Positions 48,631-57,067 are shown, counted from the stretch's first letter. The stretch is 64,000 nt of DNA from Pseudodonghicola sp048268305 (GCF_048268305.1 NZ_JBLWVT010000008.1:231362-295361), one strand, 5' to 3'. Translations and numbers: made by a program. Notes: generated by a model from the sequence alone, not told the origin.

Positions 48631-49686
48631 ATGGTCATGTCCAGGATACGTCTGATTGCGCTTGTCGGCGGGACGATGGCCTGCGCGCTTGGCATCGGGT
48701 TCGTCATGCAGCGTTTCGTGCCCCTGCCGGCCTCTGCCCCCGAAGCGGGCCCGGTCGTTGCCGCCGCCCCGGGCACGCCGCCGCAGACCGAAAAGGCCGC
48801 GCCTGCCGATCCCGCCGTCCCGAAGCCGCCAAGGACCCCGGTCCGGGTGGCAGAGCCGCTGGACATCGACCGCATCGCCCTGACCTCTGCCCCGGCAGAG
48901 GGCGAAACCACCCCTGATGATTCCCCCGCGCTGGTCGAACCTCTGGCCGAACCTCTGGCCACACTCGACACCGCGGCGACGGAGCCCGCCGCCGCCAAGA
49001 CCCGGAGCTGCGCCGTGACGGCAGAGGCCACCGCGCGCGCCGGCGCGCTGGTCGATCTGCAGATCTCTGCCCCCTGCCAGGCCAATACCCGGGTGGTGAT
49101 CCACCACCACGGCATGTTCTTCGCCGATCTGACCAACGATCAGGGCCAGCTTGAAATCACCATTCCAGCGCTTGCCGAACAGGCGGTCTTTATCGCCGCC
49201 TTCGACAATGGCGACGGTGCGGTGGCCGTGATTCAGGTGCCCGACATCGGTGATTTCGACCGGATCGCGCTGCAATGGGCCGGCCCCGAGGGGTTTGAAC
49301 TCCATGCCCGCGAATTCGGCGCCGGTTATGATGACCCCGGGCATATCTGGGCAGGACTCACCGCCGAGGAATTGAAGGAAGAGCCCGCGGTTCATGGTAC
49401 GGTGGTTCGGCTGGGCGCGCCGATGACTTTGGCCCCGCTCACCGCCGAGGTCTATTCCTTCCCGGCCGGTCAATCGGATCGCACGGGCGCGATCACGCTG
49501 AGCGTCGAGGCCGAGATCACCGCGCAGAACTGTGGCCGCGAGATTTCCGCCCAGGTGCTGGAACGTCAGGCCAAGGATCAGCTCCGCACCCGCGAGCTTG
49601 AGCTTGCGATGCCGGCTTGCGACGCGGTGGGCGACTTTCTGGTGTTGAATAATCTGCTGGATGACCTGAAGATCGCGGCGAAATGA
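48631..49686 (+). CDS. Membrane-anchored or exported protein with four cysteines, unknown
   Basis: The 351-residue product has one N-terminal hydrophobic segment (LIALVGGTMACALGIGFVM, residues about 8-26), then a Pro/Ala-rich linker of about 90 residues. A soluble domain follows with four cysteines in RSCAVTA, SAPCQAN, QNCGREI and MPACDAV, suited to two disulfides. HHHGMFFADLTND and IPALAEQAVFIAAFDNGDG stand out in the middle. I recognise no family. ATG at 48631 or 48637 may be used. It precedes the PBP-OmpA fusion by 24 bases, so a shared envelope function is possible. Confidence 0.7.
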   Translation: MVMSRIRLIALVGGTMACALGIGFVMQRFVPLPASAPEAGPVVAAAPGTPPQTEKAAPADPAVPKPPRTPVRVAEPLDIDRIALTSAPAEGETTPDDSPALVEPLAEPLATLDTAATEPAAAKTRSCAVTAEATARAGALVDLQISAPCQANTRVVIHHHGMFFADLTNDQGQLEITIPALAEQAVFIAAFDNGDGAVAVIQVPDIGDFDRIALQWAGPEGFELHAREFGAGYDDPGHIWAGLTAEELKEEPAVHGTVVRLGAPMTLAPLTAEVYSFPAGQSDRTGAITLSVEAEITAQNCGREISAQVLERQAKDQLRTRELELAMPACDAVGDFLVLNNLLDDLKIAAK

Positions 49687-49710
49687 TCCGCGATTGAATT
49701 AAGGTTTGAT

Positions 49711-51270
49711 ATGAATTGGCATCGTGCGGCGGTTTTCGCCGCACTCTCTCTTTTTGTCGCTGTGCCCCCCCTTGCAGCGCAGGATGTTACCCTGACCTCG
49801 TCCGATGGCGCGGTCGAGGTGTCGGGAACGCTTCTGGGCTTCGATGGTGAATTCTACCGGCTGGAGACCAAATACGGCGAGCTGACGGTGGACGGCTCCG
49901 GCGTGTCCTGCGAGGGGCCGGGATGTCCTAACCTGACCGATTACGTGGCAGAGCTGGCGCTGTCAGGCTCCGCCACCATGGCCGACGTGCTGCTGCCGGC
50001 GCTGATCGAGGGCTTTGCCCTGCGCAACGGCTGGCGCGCCGCCCGCGAAACGGCGGACGACCGGCACTTCGACTATGTGCTGTCGCGCGGCGAGGATGGC
50101 GTGATGATGGCGGTTTTCAACTTCCGGGTCAGCAATACCGACGAGGGGTTTGCCGATCTTCTGGCCAATGAGGCCGACATCGTGCTGGCCCTGCGCGAAA
50201 TCCGCCCGGGCGAACGGCAGCGCGCCTTCGACGCCGGTATGGGTGATATGACCGACCGAAACCGCTCAAAGGTGCTGGCGCTGGACGCCATGGTGCCGGT
50301 GGTGGCGCCGGCCAATCCGATCCGGCGGATTTCGACCACCGATCTTGCCCGGATCTTCGCCGGCGAGATCCTGAGCTGGGCCGATCTTGGCGGGCCCGAC
50401 GCGCCGATCGCGCTGCACCTGCCTGAGGTCGGCTCCGGTCTGGCCCAGGCGGTGGAGGATCGGTTGCTGCGCCCGGCCGGTCTGGAGCTGGCCGAGGGCG
50501 TGGCGCGGCATGGGCGCAACAGCGATCTGGTCCGGGCGGTGGTCACCGATCCCTTCGCCATCGGCATCGCCAGCTTTGCCGAAACCGGCATGGCGCGGGG
50601 GCTGCCGCTGACCGGCGCCTGCGGCTTCTCGCTTCAGGCCAACCGGCGCAGTATCAAGACCGAGGATTACCCGCTGGTCTCGCCCATGTTCCTTTACATG
50701 CCGGCGCGGCGGCTGCCCAAGGTGGCGCGTGAGTTCCTTCTCTATGTGCAAAGCCCGGCGGCGCAGATCGTCATTCGCCGCGCCGGTTTCGTCGATCAGG
50801 CGCCGGAGCGGATCGCGATCGACACCCAGGGCGACCGGCTGGCCAATGCCATCGCCACCGCCGGTCCCGAGGTGCCGCTGGAAGAGCTGCAGCGGATGAT
50901 CGCCACCCTGGCGCCGCTGACGCGGCTGTCCACCTCCTTCCGCTTCGAGGTCGGCTCGACCCGGCCGGATGCCCAGTCGCGCGGCAATATCGAACAGCTC
51001 GCCCGCGCCATCGAGATCGGCGGTTTCGATGCCGAAAGGCTGTTGTTCGTCGGCTTCAGCGATGGCGACGGCCCCGCCGAGGCCAACCGCGCCATCGCTC
51101 AGAAACGCGCCGAGTCGGTGCGCGATGCGGTCTTGGCCGCCGCCAAGACCGCCGAGGCCGCCCAGGTCGAAATCGGCGTCGACGCTTTCGGCGAGGCGCT
51201 GCCGATGGCCTGCGACGACAGCGATTGGGGCCGCCAGGTCAACCGACGGGTCGAGGTCTGGCTGCGCTGA
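49711..51270 (+). CDS. Periplasmic PBP-like (PstS-type) and OmpA C-terminal domain fusion
   Basis: The 519-residue product has a signal peptide (AAVFAALSLFVAVPPLAA, cleavage near residue 23), then a phosphate-binding-protein-like domain (about residues 70-360; LSGSATMADVLLPALIEGFA, ISTTDLARIFAGEILSWADLG). It ends with an OmpA-type peptidoglycan-binding domain (about residues 400-519; FEVGSTRPDAQSRGNIEQLA, NRAIAQKRAESVRDAV, NRRVEVWLR). A solute-binding fold tied to the cell wall would be unusual for nutrient import. Its ligand is not known. It is convergent with the broken radC. Confidence 0.82.
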   Translation: MNWHRAAVFAALSLFVAVPPLAAQDVTLTSSDGAVEVSGTLLGFDGEFYRLETKYGELTVDGSGVSCEGPGCPNLTDYVAELALSGSATMADVLLPALIEGFALRNGWRAARETADDRHFDYVLSRGEDGVMMAVFNFRVSNTDEGFADLLANEADIVLALREIRPGERQRAFDAGMGDMTDRNRSKVLALDAMVPVVAPANPIRRISTTDLARIFAGEILSWADLGGPDAPIALHLPEVGSGLAQAVEDRLLRPAGLELAEGVARHGRNSDLVRAVVTDPFAIGIASFAETGMARGLPLTGACGFSLQANRRSIKTEDYPLVSPMFLYMPARRLPKVAREFLLYVQSPAAQIVIRRAGFVDQAPERIAIDTQGDRLANAIATAGPEVPLEELQRMIATLAPLTRLSTSFRFEVGSTRPDAQSRGNIEQLARAIEIGGFDAERLLFVGFSDGDGPAEANRAIAQKRAESVRDAVLAAAKTAEAAQVEIGVDAFGEALPMACDDSDWGRQVNRRVEVWLR

Positions 51271-51273
51271 GGG

Positions 51274-51435
51274 TCATAGATAGCCCTCGGCGCGAAAGCT
51301 CAGCTCGGTGGATTTGCCGACGATCAGGTGATCATGCAGCGTGATCCCGAGCGTGGCGCAGGCGTCATGGATCTTTTCGGTCATCCGGATGTCTGATTGC
51401 GACGGGCTCGGGTCGCCCGAGGGGTGGTTGTGCAC
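51274..51435 (-). pseudogene. radC: radC C-terminal fragment (split by mobile element)
   Basis: Reading leftward the frame encodes VHNHPSGDPSPSQSDIRMT and continues to FRAEGYL and TGA at 51274. HNHPSGDPSPS is the JAMM-like metal motif of RadC. The fragment supplies about 52 residues, which with the N-terminal 202 residues at 55035-55640 would give a normal 253-residue RadC. It has no start codon or ribosome site of its own, so it is presumably dead. Confidence 0.9.
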
Positions 51436-51525
51436 CTTTTGTGCCCCGTTTTCTTATGTGTCCTGCCGTCAAGATCGGTTGGTCTTTCAATGGCTTGTGG
51501 ACCGAACTCGAACACATAACGGCGC
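51436..51525. repeat. Left 90-bp terminal inverted repeat of RIT element
   Basis: The sequence begins CTTTTGTGCCCCGTTTTCTT and matches the reverse complement of 54921-55010 at 86 of 90 positions. TTATGTG (51454-51460) and CACATAA (51513-51519) form an internal inverted pair, likely recombinase binding sites. Confidence 0.92.
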
Positions 51526-51615
51526 ATGCCTGCTGGCATTGGGTGTTTCTGGTTTTGGGCGAGAGATGATTGTAGGAACACTGGGCGGTCAAACATGTCG
51601 CCCAGTGTCATATCG

Positions 51616-52626
51616 CTACAGGGATGACAGCCACGCCAGCATGGCCGCGTCATCTCGCCATGCGGACTTGCTTGCGCCTCTGGTTGTGACCGGTTCAAGC
51701 AGTTCCAAGGCATCAGCCTTCATGCGTATGGTTATCTCGGCGTAGCGATTGGTGGTCTCAAGATTGACATGCCCCAGCCAGCCCCGAATGACGTTGACCT
51801 CCACGCCTGACTCGAGGAGATGGACCGCTGTTGTATGCCTGAACACGTGGGGCGTGAGGTGGGTGCGCGACGCCGGCACGCCCGCCGCCTCCCAGAGTTT
51901 GCCATAATGGCGAATACGCTTGTAGATGCCGAAACGGGTCATCCCACCGCCTGTACCGCCGACGAACACAAGGCTATCCGACGAGAGAACCGCGCCCCGT
52001 TCATCCAACATGGCCTGCAACGCTTTGGCGGTCTGGGCCCAGAGAGGGCAGGTTCGCCATTTGGAGCCTTTGCCCAGTAATCTGACCCGAGCCGGTGAGG
52101 CTAAATCGAGTTGATCCACCTTCAGTTGCGCGACCTCTGAGACGCGCGCACCGGTGTTGTAGAGCAGCATGAGGAGTGCACGGTCGCGAAGCGAAAGACG
52201 GTTCTGGGCGGGGATGCAGGCAAAGAGCGCCTCGACTTCATCACGTGCCAGAAACTTCATCTCAGGACGCTGATGGCGCTTCATCGGGATGGCTACGACC
52301 TTGGCGCTGACCGGCAACATCTCGGGTGTCGTTCTGCCGAGATACTCGAAGAAAACATGAAGGGCTGTCAGGCGTTGGTTGCGCGTACTGATCGCATTTC
52401 CACGCTCGACTTCCATGTTGTGCAGGAATGCCTGCACGGCAGAGTAGTCCAAGTGCTTAAACCCGAGGCCACTGACCCCTATCCGATTGGCATCGGCCAC
52501 GAAGATCAGAAACAGGCGCAGGCTGTCTCGATAACTGCGGATTGTGCTGGATTGCAGGCCTTTATGGCGCGGCAGATACTCCAGAAAGTAATGGTGCACG
52601 GATGCCGGAAAGTTTAGCTGCGTCAT
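51616..52626 (-). CDS. Tyrosine recombinase, third of the RIT trio
   Basis: The 336-residue protein has a SAM-like N-terminal arm-binding part (about residues 5-100) and a catalytic domain. Catalytic residues are visible as GARVSEVAQL (Arg), LGKGSKWRTCPL (Lys), HVFRHTTAVHLLE (His-x-x-Arg), WLGHVNLETTNRYAE (His and Tyr). It is shorter than its partners and resembles XerD-like integrases. Its ATG overlaps the stop of the middle gene by four bases. Transcription runs leftward from the first recombinase. Confidence 0.9.
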   Translation of the reverse strand: MTQLNFPASVHHYFLEYLPRHKGLQSSTIRSYRDSLRLFLIFVADANRIGVSGLGFKHLDYSAVQAFLHNMEVERGNAISTRNQRLTALHVFFEYLGRTTPEMLPVSAKVVAIPMKRHQRPEMKFLARDEVEALFACIPAQNRLSLRDRALLMLLYNTGARVSEVAQLKVDQLDLASPARVRLLGKGSKWRTCPLWAQTAKALQAMLDERGAVLSSDSLVFVGGTGGGMTRFGIYKRIRHYGKLWEAAGVPASRTHLTPHVFRHTTAVHLLESGVEVNVIRGWLGHVNLETTNRYAEITIRMKADALELLEPVTTRGASKSAWRDDAAMLAWLSSL

Positions 52627-53615
52627 GCTTCGCCTCCATCGGTCAGCGTCGGCGCGAAGGCTTCAAAGCGGTGGTTTGCGGCATCAAGCAGGTCGTTCGT
52701 GATGGTCAGATAAACTGCTGTGCTGTTGGGATTGAGATGCCCCAGAAATGTGGACAGATGATGCAGACGGTCGGCTGGCGCGATCCCTTGACGGTACCAG
52801 TTCAGCAGGGTGCGCACCGCGAATGAATGGCGCAGGCCATGAACGTGTGGGCCGAAAACCCCAATCGGTATCGCAAGGGCGAGTTGGGGCAACAGATCAT
52901 CACGGAATGTGTTGCGGATGCTGTTGGTGCTGATCGGTGTACGGCCATTCCAGGAAAACAAGTGATGGGCGCCTGAGCAGACGAACCCATTTTGCTCCCG
53001 TTGTGTCCGATAGGTGCGCAGCCTGACGGCCAGCTTGGGCCCAAAGGGCACAAGTCGGTCCTTGCCGAATTTGGTGTTGCGGATCTCCACCAGGTCGCGC
53101 GTCAGATCCACATCGCCCCATTGCAGATTGGCGACTTCCCCGACCCTCAGGCCAAGGCTGGCGAGCAAGGCAAAGATCATCTCATAGATGATGCCGCGCT
53201 GCGGCGCTCGCGCGTTGTCTGGCAATGCTGCTGCCAAAGTCAGCAGGCGCCGTATCGTCTCGTCTGAGAACAGGTAGGGCAGCTGTCGCGCTGTTTGCGG
53301 CCGAGCCTTGATCGTTACCGGTGAGGCACCTGGGATGTATTGGCTGGCGATCCAGTCGAACAACCGTCGAACATCTCCGAGCAGATTGTTGTAGCTGCGC
53401 GGGTTGGTGCGTTTGCGGGAATCCAAGAAGTCCTGCAGGCACTGTGCGTCAATCGCCTCAATGCTTTCCACGCCGCGGTTGTTGAGAAATCGATCGAGCA
53501 GCCGAAGTTGGCGATCTTCGCAGGCGAACTTGCACCCCATGGCGCGTTTTGCACGCAGGTATTGTTCGATCTGAGGGGCTAGGATGCTTTGAAAGCTGTT
53601 CCAGGGGGCGGTCAT
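52623..53615 (-). CDS. Tyrosine recombinase, second of the RIT trio
   Basis: The 330-residue protein, starting MTAPWNSFQSILAPQIEQYL, has an N-terminal core-binding domain and a catalytic domain. Residues are GLRVGEVANLQ (Arg), NTKFGKDRLVPFG (Lys), HGLRHSFAVRTLL (His-x-x-Arg), FLGHLNPNSTAVYL (His, Tyr). Start ATG 53615 overlaps the stop of the first gene by four bases; an earlier in-frame start is inside that gene and unlikely. The catalytic set is complete, so it should be active. Confidence 0.9.
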   Translation of the reverse strand: MTAPWNSFQSILAPQIEQYLRAKRAMGCKFACEDRQLRLLDRFLNNRGVESIEAIDAQCLQDFLDSRKRTNPRSYNNLLGDVRRLFDWIASQYIPGASPVTIKARPQTARQLPYLFSDETIRRLLTLAAALPDNARAPQRGIIYEMIFALLASLGLRVGEVANLQWGDVDLTRDLVEIRNTKFGKDRLVPFGPKLAVRLRTYRTQREQNGFVCSGAHHLFSWNGRTPISTNSIRNTFRDDLLPQLALAIPIGVFGPHVHGLRHSFAVRTLLNWYRQGIAPADRLHHLSTFLGHLNPNSTAVYLTITNDLLDAANHRFEAFAPTLTDGGEA

Positions 53616-54880
53616 AGCACGTCCTCCCCTTGGGCAATGACCATCTCTCGCAGCTTGTGTACCGCCACCTTGCCATAGACCAATGTGGATGCCGGGTGGC
53701 GATGGCCGACATAGTCGCCAATGATTTTGAACGGCAGGTCGGCTTCCACAAGGCGTTGCACGCAGGCATGGCGTAATGTGTGCGATCCTGCGCGCGCAAC
53801 CTGAATGCCAATTCTGCGCATGCGGCCAGAGACCATGCACGACACCCCCGTATGCGTCATGGGTGAATAGGGCGATCTTGCGGCCAAGAAGACTTGGCGA
53901 TCAGCGATATCCGTGCGCCGAACGCGCAAATAGGCGATCATTGCTTCGCCGACTATCGCTGACAGCGGATATCGGGTCGAATGGCCGCCTTTGCGCATTG
54001 GGACGCTGATCTGGTCATGCTCCCAGTCAAGATCGTCCAAGCACAGGGCCGCTATCTCCCTCGCACGCAACCCGTAGCTGGCCAACAATGTCAGAATGGC
54101 GTAGTCACGCTTGCCCAAGTCGGAGCGGCAATCGACGCTGGCCAGCAAGCGTTCGACATCAGGCCATGAAATCGCTCGTGGAATGGATGTCTGTCGATAG
54201 ACGCGGCCGCGCGGAATACTGCGCGTGAGATCGTTGGCGATGATACCTTCACGGTGCAGATAGGCGAGGAAAACACGCAAGGCGCCCGTCGTGCCGAGCA
54301 TGCCGGACTTATGCAATGCCTCAGCGCGGACGTTGATGAAATCGGTGATGGACGCCGGGGTAAGCGCCGACAGGGTTATGCCCGTCTGCGCCAAGTATGA
54401 CTCGAACGGGCGCAGGGTGTAGGCGTATTTGTGTAGTGTCGCTTGTCGCAGTCCTTTCTCCTTGAGAAGGAAAGGGAAGAAGCCGGGCACGCTGACGTAG
54501 AAGGGATTGGCCTGACGGTGGCTTTGCCGTGTGAAACCCGGCAGGGCTAGACAAAGCATCCGCTCCACTGGCAAACGGCTTTGAGAAATGATTGTCGCCC
54601 GATCTTGGGGGCTCTTGCACCACGTGCCATGTTCAGCAATCCAGTGGCTGACAAACGCATCTACGTGGTCGGGCAGTTCATCAAGGCGTTTTGCGCCGCG
54701 CCCAACTGCAAAATCGTTGAAGTGCCCGAGGGCCCGAATATGCTGCCGAACAGTGGCGGTCCCGGTATGTAACTCATCAAGCGATTGAGCGTAGCGCTCG
54801 ATCTGCGGCCCAAGCCACTGGGCTCTAATACGGTCGATCACCATGAGCGACCTGAAATGGCGTTCCAACATGACAAGCAT
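53612..54880 (-). CDS. Tyrosine recombinase, first and longest of the RIT trio
   Basis: The 422-residue protein has an N-terminal extension of about 100 residues before the core-binding domain. The catalytic set is present: GLRAREIAALC (Arg), RKGGHSTRYPL (Lys), HTLRHACVQRL (His-x-x-Arg), VGHRHPASTLVYG (His, Tyr). ATG at 54880, 54871 or 54844 may be the start. It lies about 40 bases from the right inverted repeat, so the promoter may be in that repeat. In other RITs the three enzymes are thought to act as a complex; that is established knowledge, not tested here. Confidence 0.9.
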   Translation of the reverse strand: MLVMLERHFRSLMVIDRIRAQWLGPQIERYAQSLDELHTGTATVRQHIRALGHFNDFAVGRGAKRLDELPDHVDAFVSHWIAEHGTWCKSPQDRATIISQSRLPVERMLCLALPGFTRQSHRQANPFYVSVPGFFPFLLKEKGLRQATLHKYAYTLRPFESYLAQTGITLSALTPASITDFINVRAEALHKSGMLGTTGALRVFLAYLHREGIIANDLTRSIPRGRVYRQTSIPRAISWPDVERLLASVDCRSDLGKRDYAILTLLASYGLRAREIAALCLDDLDWEHDQISVPMRKGGHSTRYPLSAIVGEAMIAYLRVRRTDIADRQVFLAARSPYSPMTHTGVSCMVSGRMRRIGIQVARAGSHTLRHACVQRLVEADLPFKIIGDYVGHRHPASTLVYGKVAVHKLREMVIAQGEDVL

Positions 54881-54920
54881 CCTTCTGGAAAATGACAGGT
54901 GCAGTCATGTTGCACGGCGA

Positions 54921-55010
54921 GCACCGTTATGTGTCCGACTTCGGTCCACAAGCCATTGAAAGAGCAACCGATCTTGACGGCAGGACACATAAGAAAACGG
55001 GGCACAAAAG
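54921..55010. repeat. Right 90-bp terminal inverted repeat of RIT element
   Basis: Reverse complement of 51436-51525 with four mismatches. It contains TTATGTG (54927-54933) and CACATAA (54986-54992). It ends against the 32-bp palindrome. Confidence 0.92.
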
Positions 55011-55041
55011 ATCCATTATGTGGCGCGCCACATAATGGATC
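55010..55041. repeat. Perfect 32-bp palindrome at the radC-RIT junction
   Basis: GATCCATTATGTGGCG is followed by its exact reverse complement. The outer GATCCA is radC coding sequence on one arm (codons 201-202, Ile-His), so its copy on the other arm is a mirrored version of target bases. TTATGTG (55016-55022) and CACATAA (55029-55035) are the same heptamers found in both inverted repeats. It is the likely crossover site. Confidence 0.85.
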
Positions 55042-55640
55042 AGGATCAGCGCCGAGGCGTTCAACTCCAGCGCCCGCTTGGCCACCTCGCGCGGATAGAC
55101 GGGGACGTGATCGACGGTGCCGCGCGCCTGTTCCTCATCCGCGATCAGCGTGTTCTTGGTGTCGAGGTAGAGGATGCGGAACTGCTCCGTCTCGCGATGC
55201 GACATGGTGGTATGGCAATAGTCCAGCACCGCGTCCCAGCTCGAGATCACATGCCGCTGCATCACCCGGGCGCGGGCCATGCGGTGGGCCACCGCCTCGA
55301 CGATCTTCAGATCGGCGATGGTGGCGGGGCCGATGCCCTCGACCGTCTCCAGCCGTGCCGGTGGCGCCGCGAGCACCCGGTTGATATCGCCGAAATGATC
55401 CAGCAGGGCGCGCGCCAACGGCTTCACATCGCGCCGGGGGATCGAGCGGAACAGCAAGAGCTCCAGCAACTCGTAATCCGGCATCGCCGTCGCACCGCCC
55501 TGCAGGAAGCGGTCGCGCAGCCTCTGGCGATGGTCGCGGATATAGGACGGGAGCCGTCCGGTGGGCAGCGGCATTTCCGGCGCCTCATCTGGCGCAAACA
55601 GCGACGCGCGGGCGTCATCGAAGGCATCGGGCGGGCTCAT
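55035..55640 (-). pseudogene. radC: radC N-terminal part (split by RIT element)
   Basis: The frame starts MSPPDAFDDARASLFAPDEA at 55640 and gives the helix-hairpin-helix and MPN domain core (LLELLLFRSIPRRDVKPLA, VEGIGPATIADLK, ELNASALILIH). At residue 202 it leaves RadC sequence and runs on into the mobile element for 35 codons, stopping at 54927. The metal motif and last 51 residues are cut off to 51274-51435. RadC function is uncertain in bacteria, so loss may be neutral. The start has no upstream in-frame rival. Confidence 0.92.
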
Positions 55641-55730
55641 GATCCCGCAGGATGCGCGCGCAAGGTAAACGCCAGGTTAACGATTCGGGAGGCCTTTGCT
55701 CTCCCTGGGGCGGTGTCGGTCGGGTAAGAA

Positions 55731-55760
55731 AAAACACCCGCCAGCGATGGCGGGTGTTGT
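55731..55760 (-). terminator. Rho-independent terminator of dnaJ
   Basis: ACACCCGCCA (55734-55743), loop GCGA, TGGCGGGTGT (55748-55757). On the minus strand it is followed by TTTTTTCTTACC, so it ends leftward transcription from dnaJ. Confidence 0.82.
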
Positions 55761-55802
55761 GGCAGGTCTGGGGGTGTTCCGGGGCTCCGCCCGTTTGCAA
55801 GC

Positions 55803-55825
55803 GAAACGCTCCACTGGAGCGTTTC
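55803..55825. repeat. Hairpin between dnaJ and its terminator
   Basis: GAAACGCTCC (55803-55812), loop ACT, GGAGCGTTTC (55816-55825), a perfect 10-bp stem. It lacks a T-tract on the minus strand and may protect the mRNA 3' end or block read-through. It lies 13 bases past the dnaJ stop. Confidence 0.6.
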
Positions 55826-55837
55826 CAAGAGGCTTGC

Positions 55838-56989
55838 TCACCCCTTCATGCTGTCCCAGAAGGATTTGACCGAGGAAAAGAAGCTCTTGCTTTCGGGGTT
55901 GTTATCCTCGGAAAGCGCGTCGAATTCCTTCAGCAGGTCCTTCTGCTTGCCGGTCAGGTTGACCGGGGTTTCCACCTTCAGTTCGATATACATATCGCCC
56001 TTGCCGGCGCCGCGCAGCGCCGGCATGCCCTTGCCACGCAGGCGCATCTGCCGCCCTGATTGGCTGCCTGCCGGGATTTGCACCCGACCGCGGCCGCCGT
56101 CGATCGTCGGCACCTCGATGGCGCCGCCGAGGGCGGCGGTCGTCATGCTGACCGGGACGTGGCAGTAGAGGTTGATCCCGTCACGCTCGAACAGCTTGTG
56201 CGGTGCCACCTCGACGAAGATATAGAGATCGCCCGAAGGCCCGCCGCGCATCCCCGCCTCGCCCTCTCCGGCAAGCCGGATCCGGGTGCCGGTTTCAACC
56301 CCGGCCGGAATGTTGACGCTGAGCGCGCGGTCCTTTTCGATCCGGCCGGCACCGCCGCAGACCTTGCAGGGGTTCTGGATGATCTGCCCGGTCCCGCTAC
56401 AGGTCGGACAGGTGCGTTCGACGGTGAAGAACCCCTGTTGCGCCCGCACCTTGCCCATGCCGGAGCAGGTCGGGCAGGTGGTGGGTTCCGCGCCGCCTTC
56501 GGCGCCGCTGCCGTCGCAAGCCGAGCAGGCCACCGAGGTGGGCACGTTGATCGTCTTTTGGACGCCGGCAAAGGCCTCTTCCAGGGTCACCCGCAGATTA
56601 TAGCGCAGGTCCGAACCGCGGGTCGCCCGTTGCCGGCCGCGTTGGCCGCCCATGAAGTCGCCAAAGAGATCGTCGAAGACATCCGAGAAGGCCGAGGAGA
56701 AATCGCCGCCGCCGAAGCCGCCGCCGGCCCCGGGGCGCGGCCCGCCGCCTCCACCCATGCCACCTTCGAAGGCGGCGTGTCCGAAGCGGTCATAGGCGGC
56801 CTTCTTCTCCGGATCCTTCAGGATGTCGTAGGCCTCGTTCACTTCCTTGAACTGGGACTCGGCGTCGGGATTGTCCTTGTTGCGGTCGGGGTGAAGCTCT
56901 TTGGCCTTTTTGCGATACGCCTTTTTCAGCTCGTCAGCCGATGCGCCTTTTGAGACCCCGAGAATGTCGTAATAGTCACGTTTTGACAT
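55838..56989 (-). CDS. dnaJ: Chaperone protein DnaJ
   Basis: DnaJ delivers substrates to DnaK and stimulates its ATPase. The 383-residue class I protein has a J domain with HPD (ELHPDRNKD), a Gly/Phe-rich stretch (residues about 75-105), four C-x2-C-x-G-x-G zinc repeats (CSACDGSG, CPTCSG, CPTCSGTG, CKVCGGAG), and the C-terminal substrate domains. ATG at 56989. It lies 78 bases downstream of dnaK on the same strand. A hairpin between the two may tune relative amounts. Confidence 0.97.
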   Translation of the reverse strand: MSKRDYYDILGVSKGASADELKKAYRKKAKELHPDRNKDNPDAESQFKEVNEAYDILKDPEKKAAYDRFGHAAFEGGMGGGGGPRPGAGGGFGGGDFSSAFSDVFDDLFGDFMGGQRGRQRATRGSDLRYNLRVTLEEAFAGVQKTINVPTSVACSACDGSGAEGGAEPTTCPTCSGMGKVRAQQGFFTVERTCPTCSGTGQIIQNPCKVCGGAGRIEKDRALSVNIPAGVETGTRIRLAGEGEAGMRGGPSGDLYIFVEVAPHKLFERDGINLYCHVPVSMTTAALGGAIEVPTIDGGRGRVQIPAGSQSGRQMRLRGKGMPALRGAGKGDMYIELKVETPVNLTGKQKDLLKEFDALSEDNNPESKSFFSSVKSFWDSMKG

Positions 56990-57018
56990 CGGTGTTTATC
57001 CTCTTGCCGGAACGAAAG

Positions 57019-57047
57019 CGGGCCGGCCCGGGTTCCGGACCGGCCCG
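57019..57047. repeat. GC-rich hairpin between dnaK and dnaJ
   Basis: CGGGCCGG (57019-57026) pairs with CCGGCCCG (57040-57047), and CCGG (57028-57031) with CCGG (57035-57038), leaving one C-A mismatch and a loop of three. On the minus strand it is followed by CTTTCGTTCC, a weak tail. It would act on the dnaK-dnaJ transcript. Confidence 0.6.
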
Positions 57048-57067
57048 TCTTTGTTCGGCGTTACGCC

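Larger units (their letters stand above)
51436..55010 (-). mobile_element. RIT (recombinase-in-trio) element inserted in radC
   Basis: A 3,575-bp unit bounded by 90-bp inverted repeats that holds three overlapping tyrosine recombinase genes and nothing else. This is the layout of the RIT elements described in many bacteria. The insertion separates RadC residue 202 from its metal motif. The right border has an extra palindrome (55010-55041). Base composition of the element is slightly poorer in G and C than its neighbours, and rare codons are more frequent, which fits acquisition. Intact reading frames suggest a recent or still active insertion. Confidence 0.88.
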
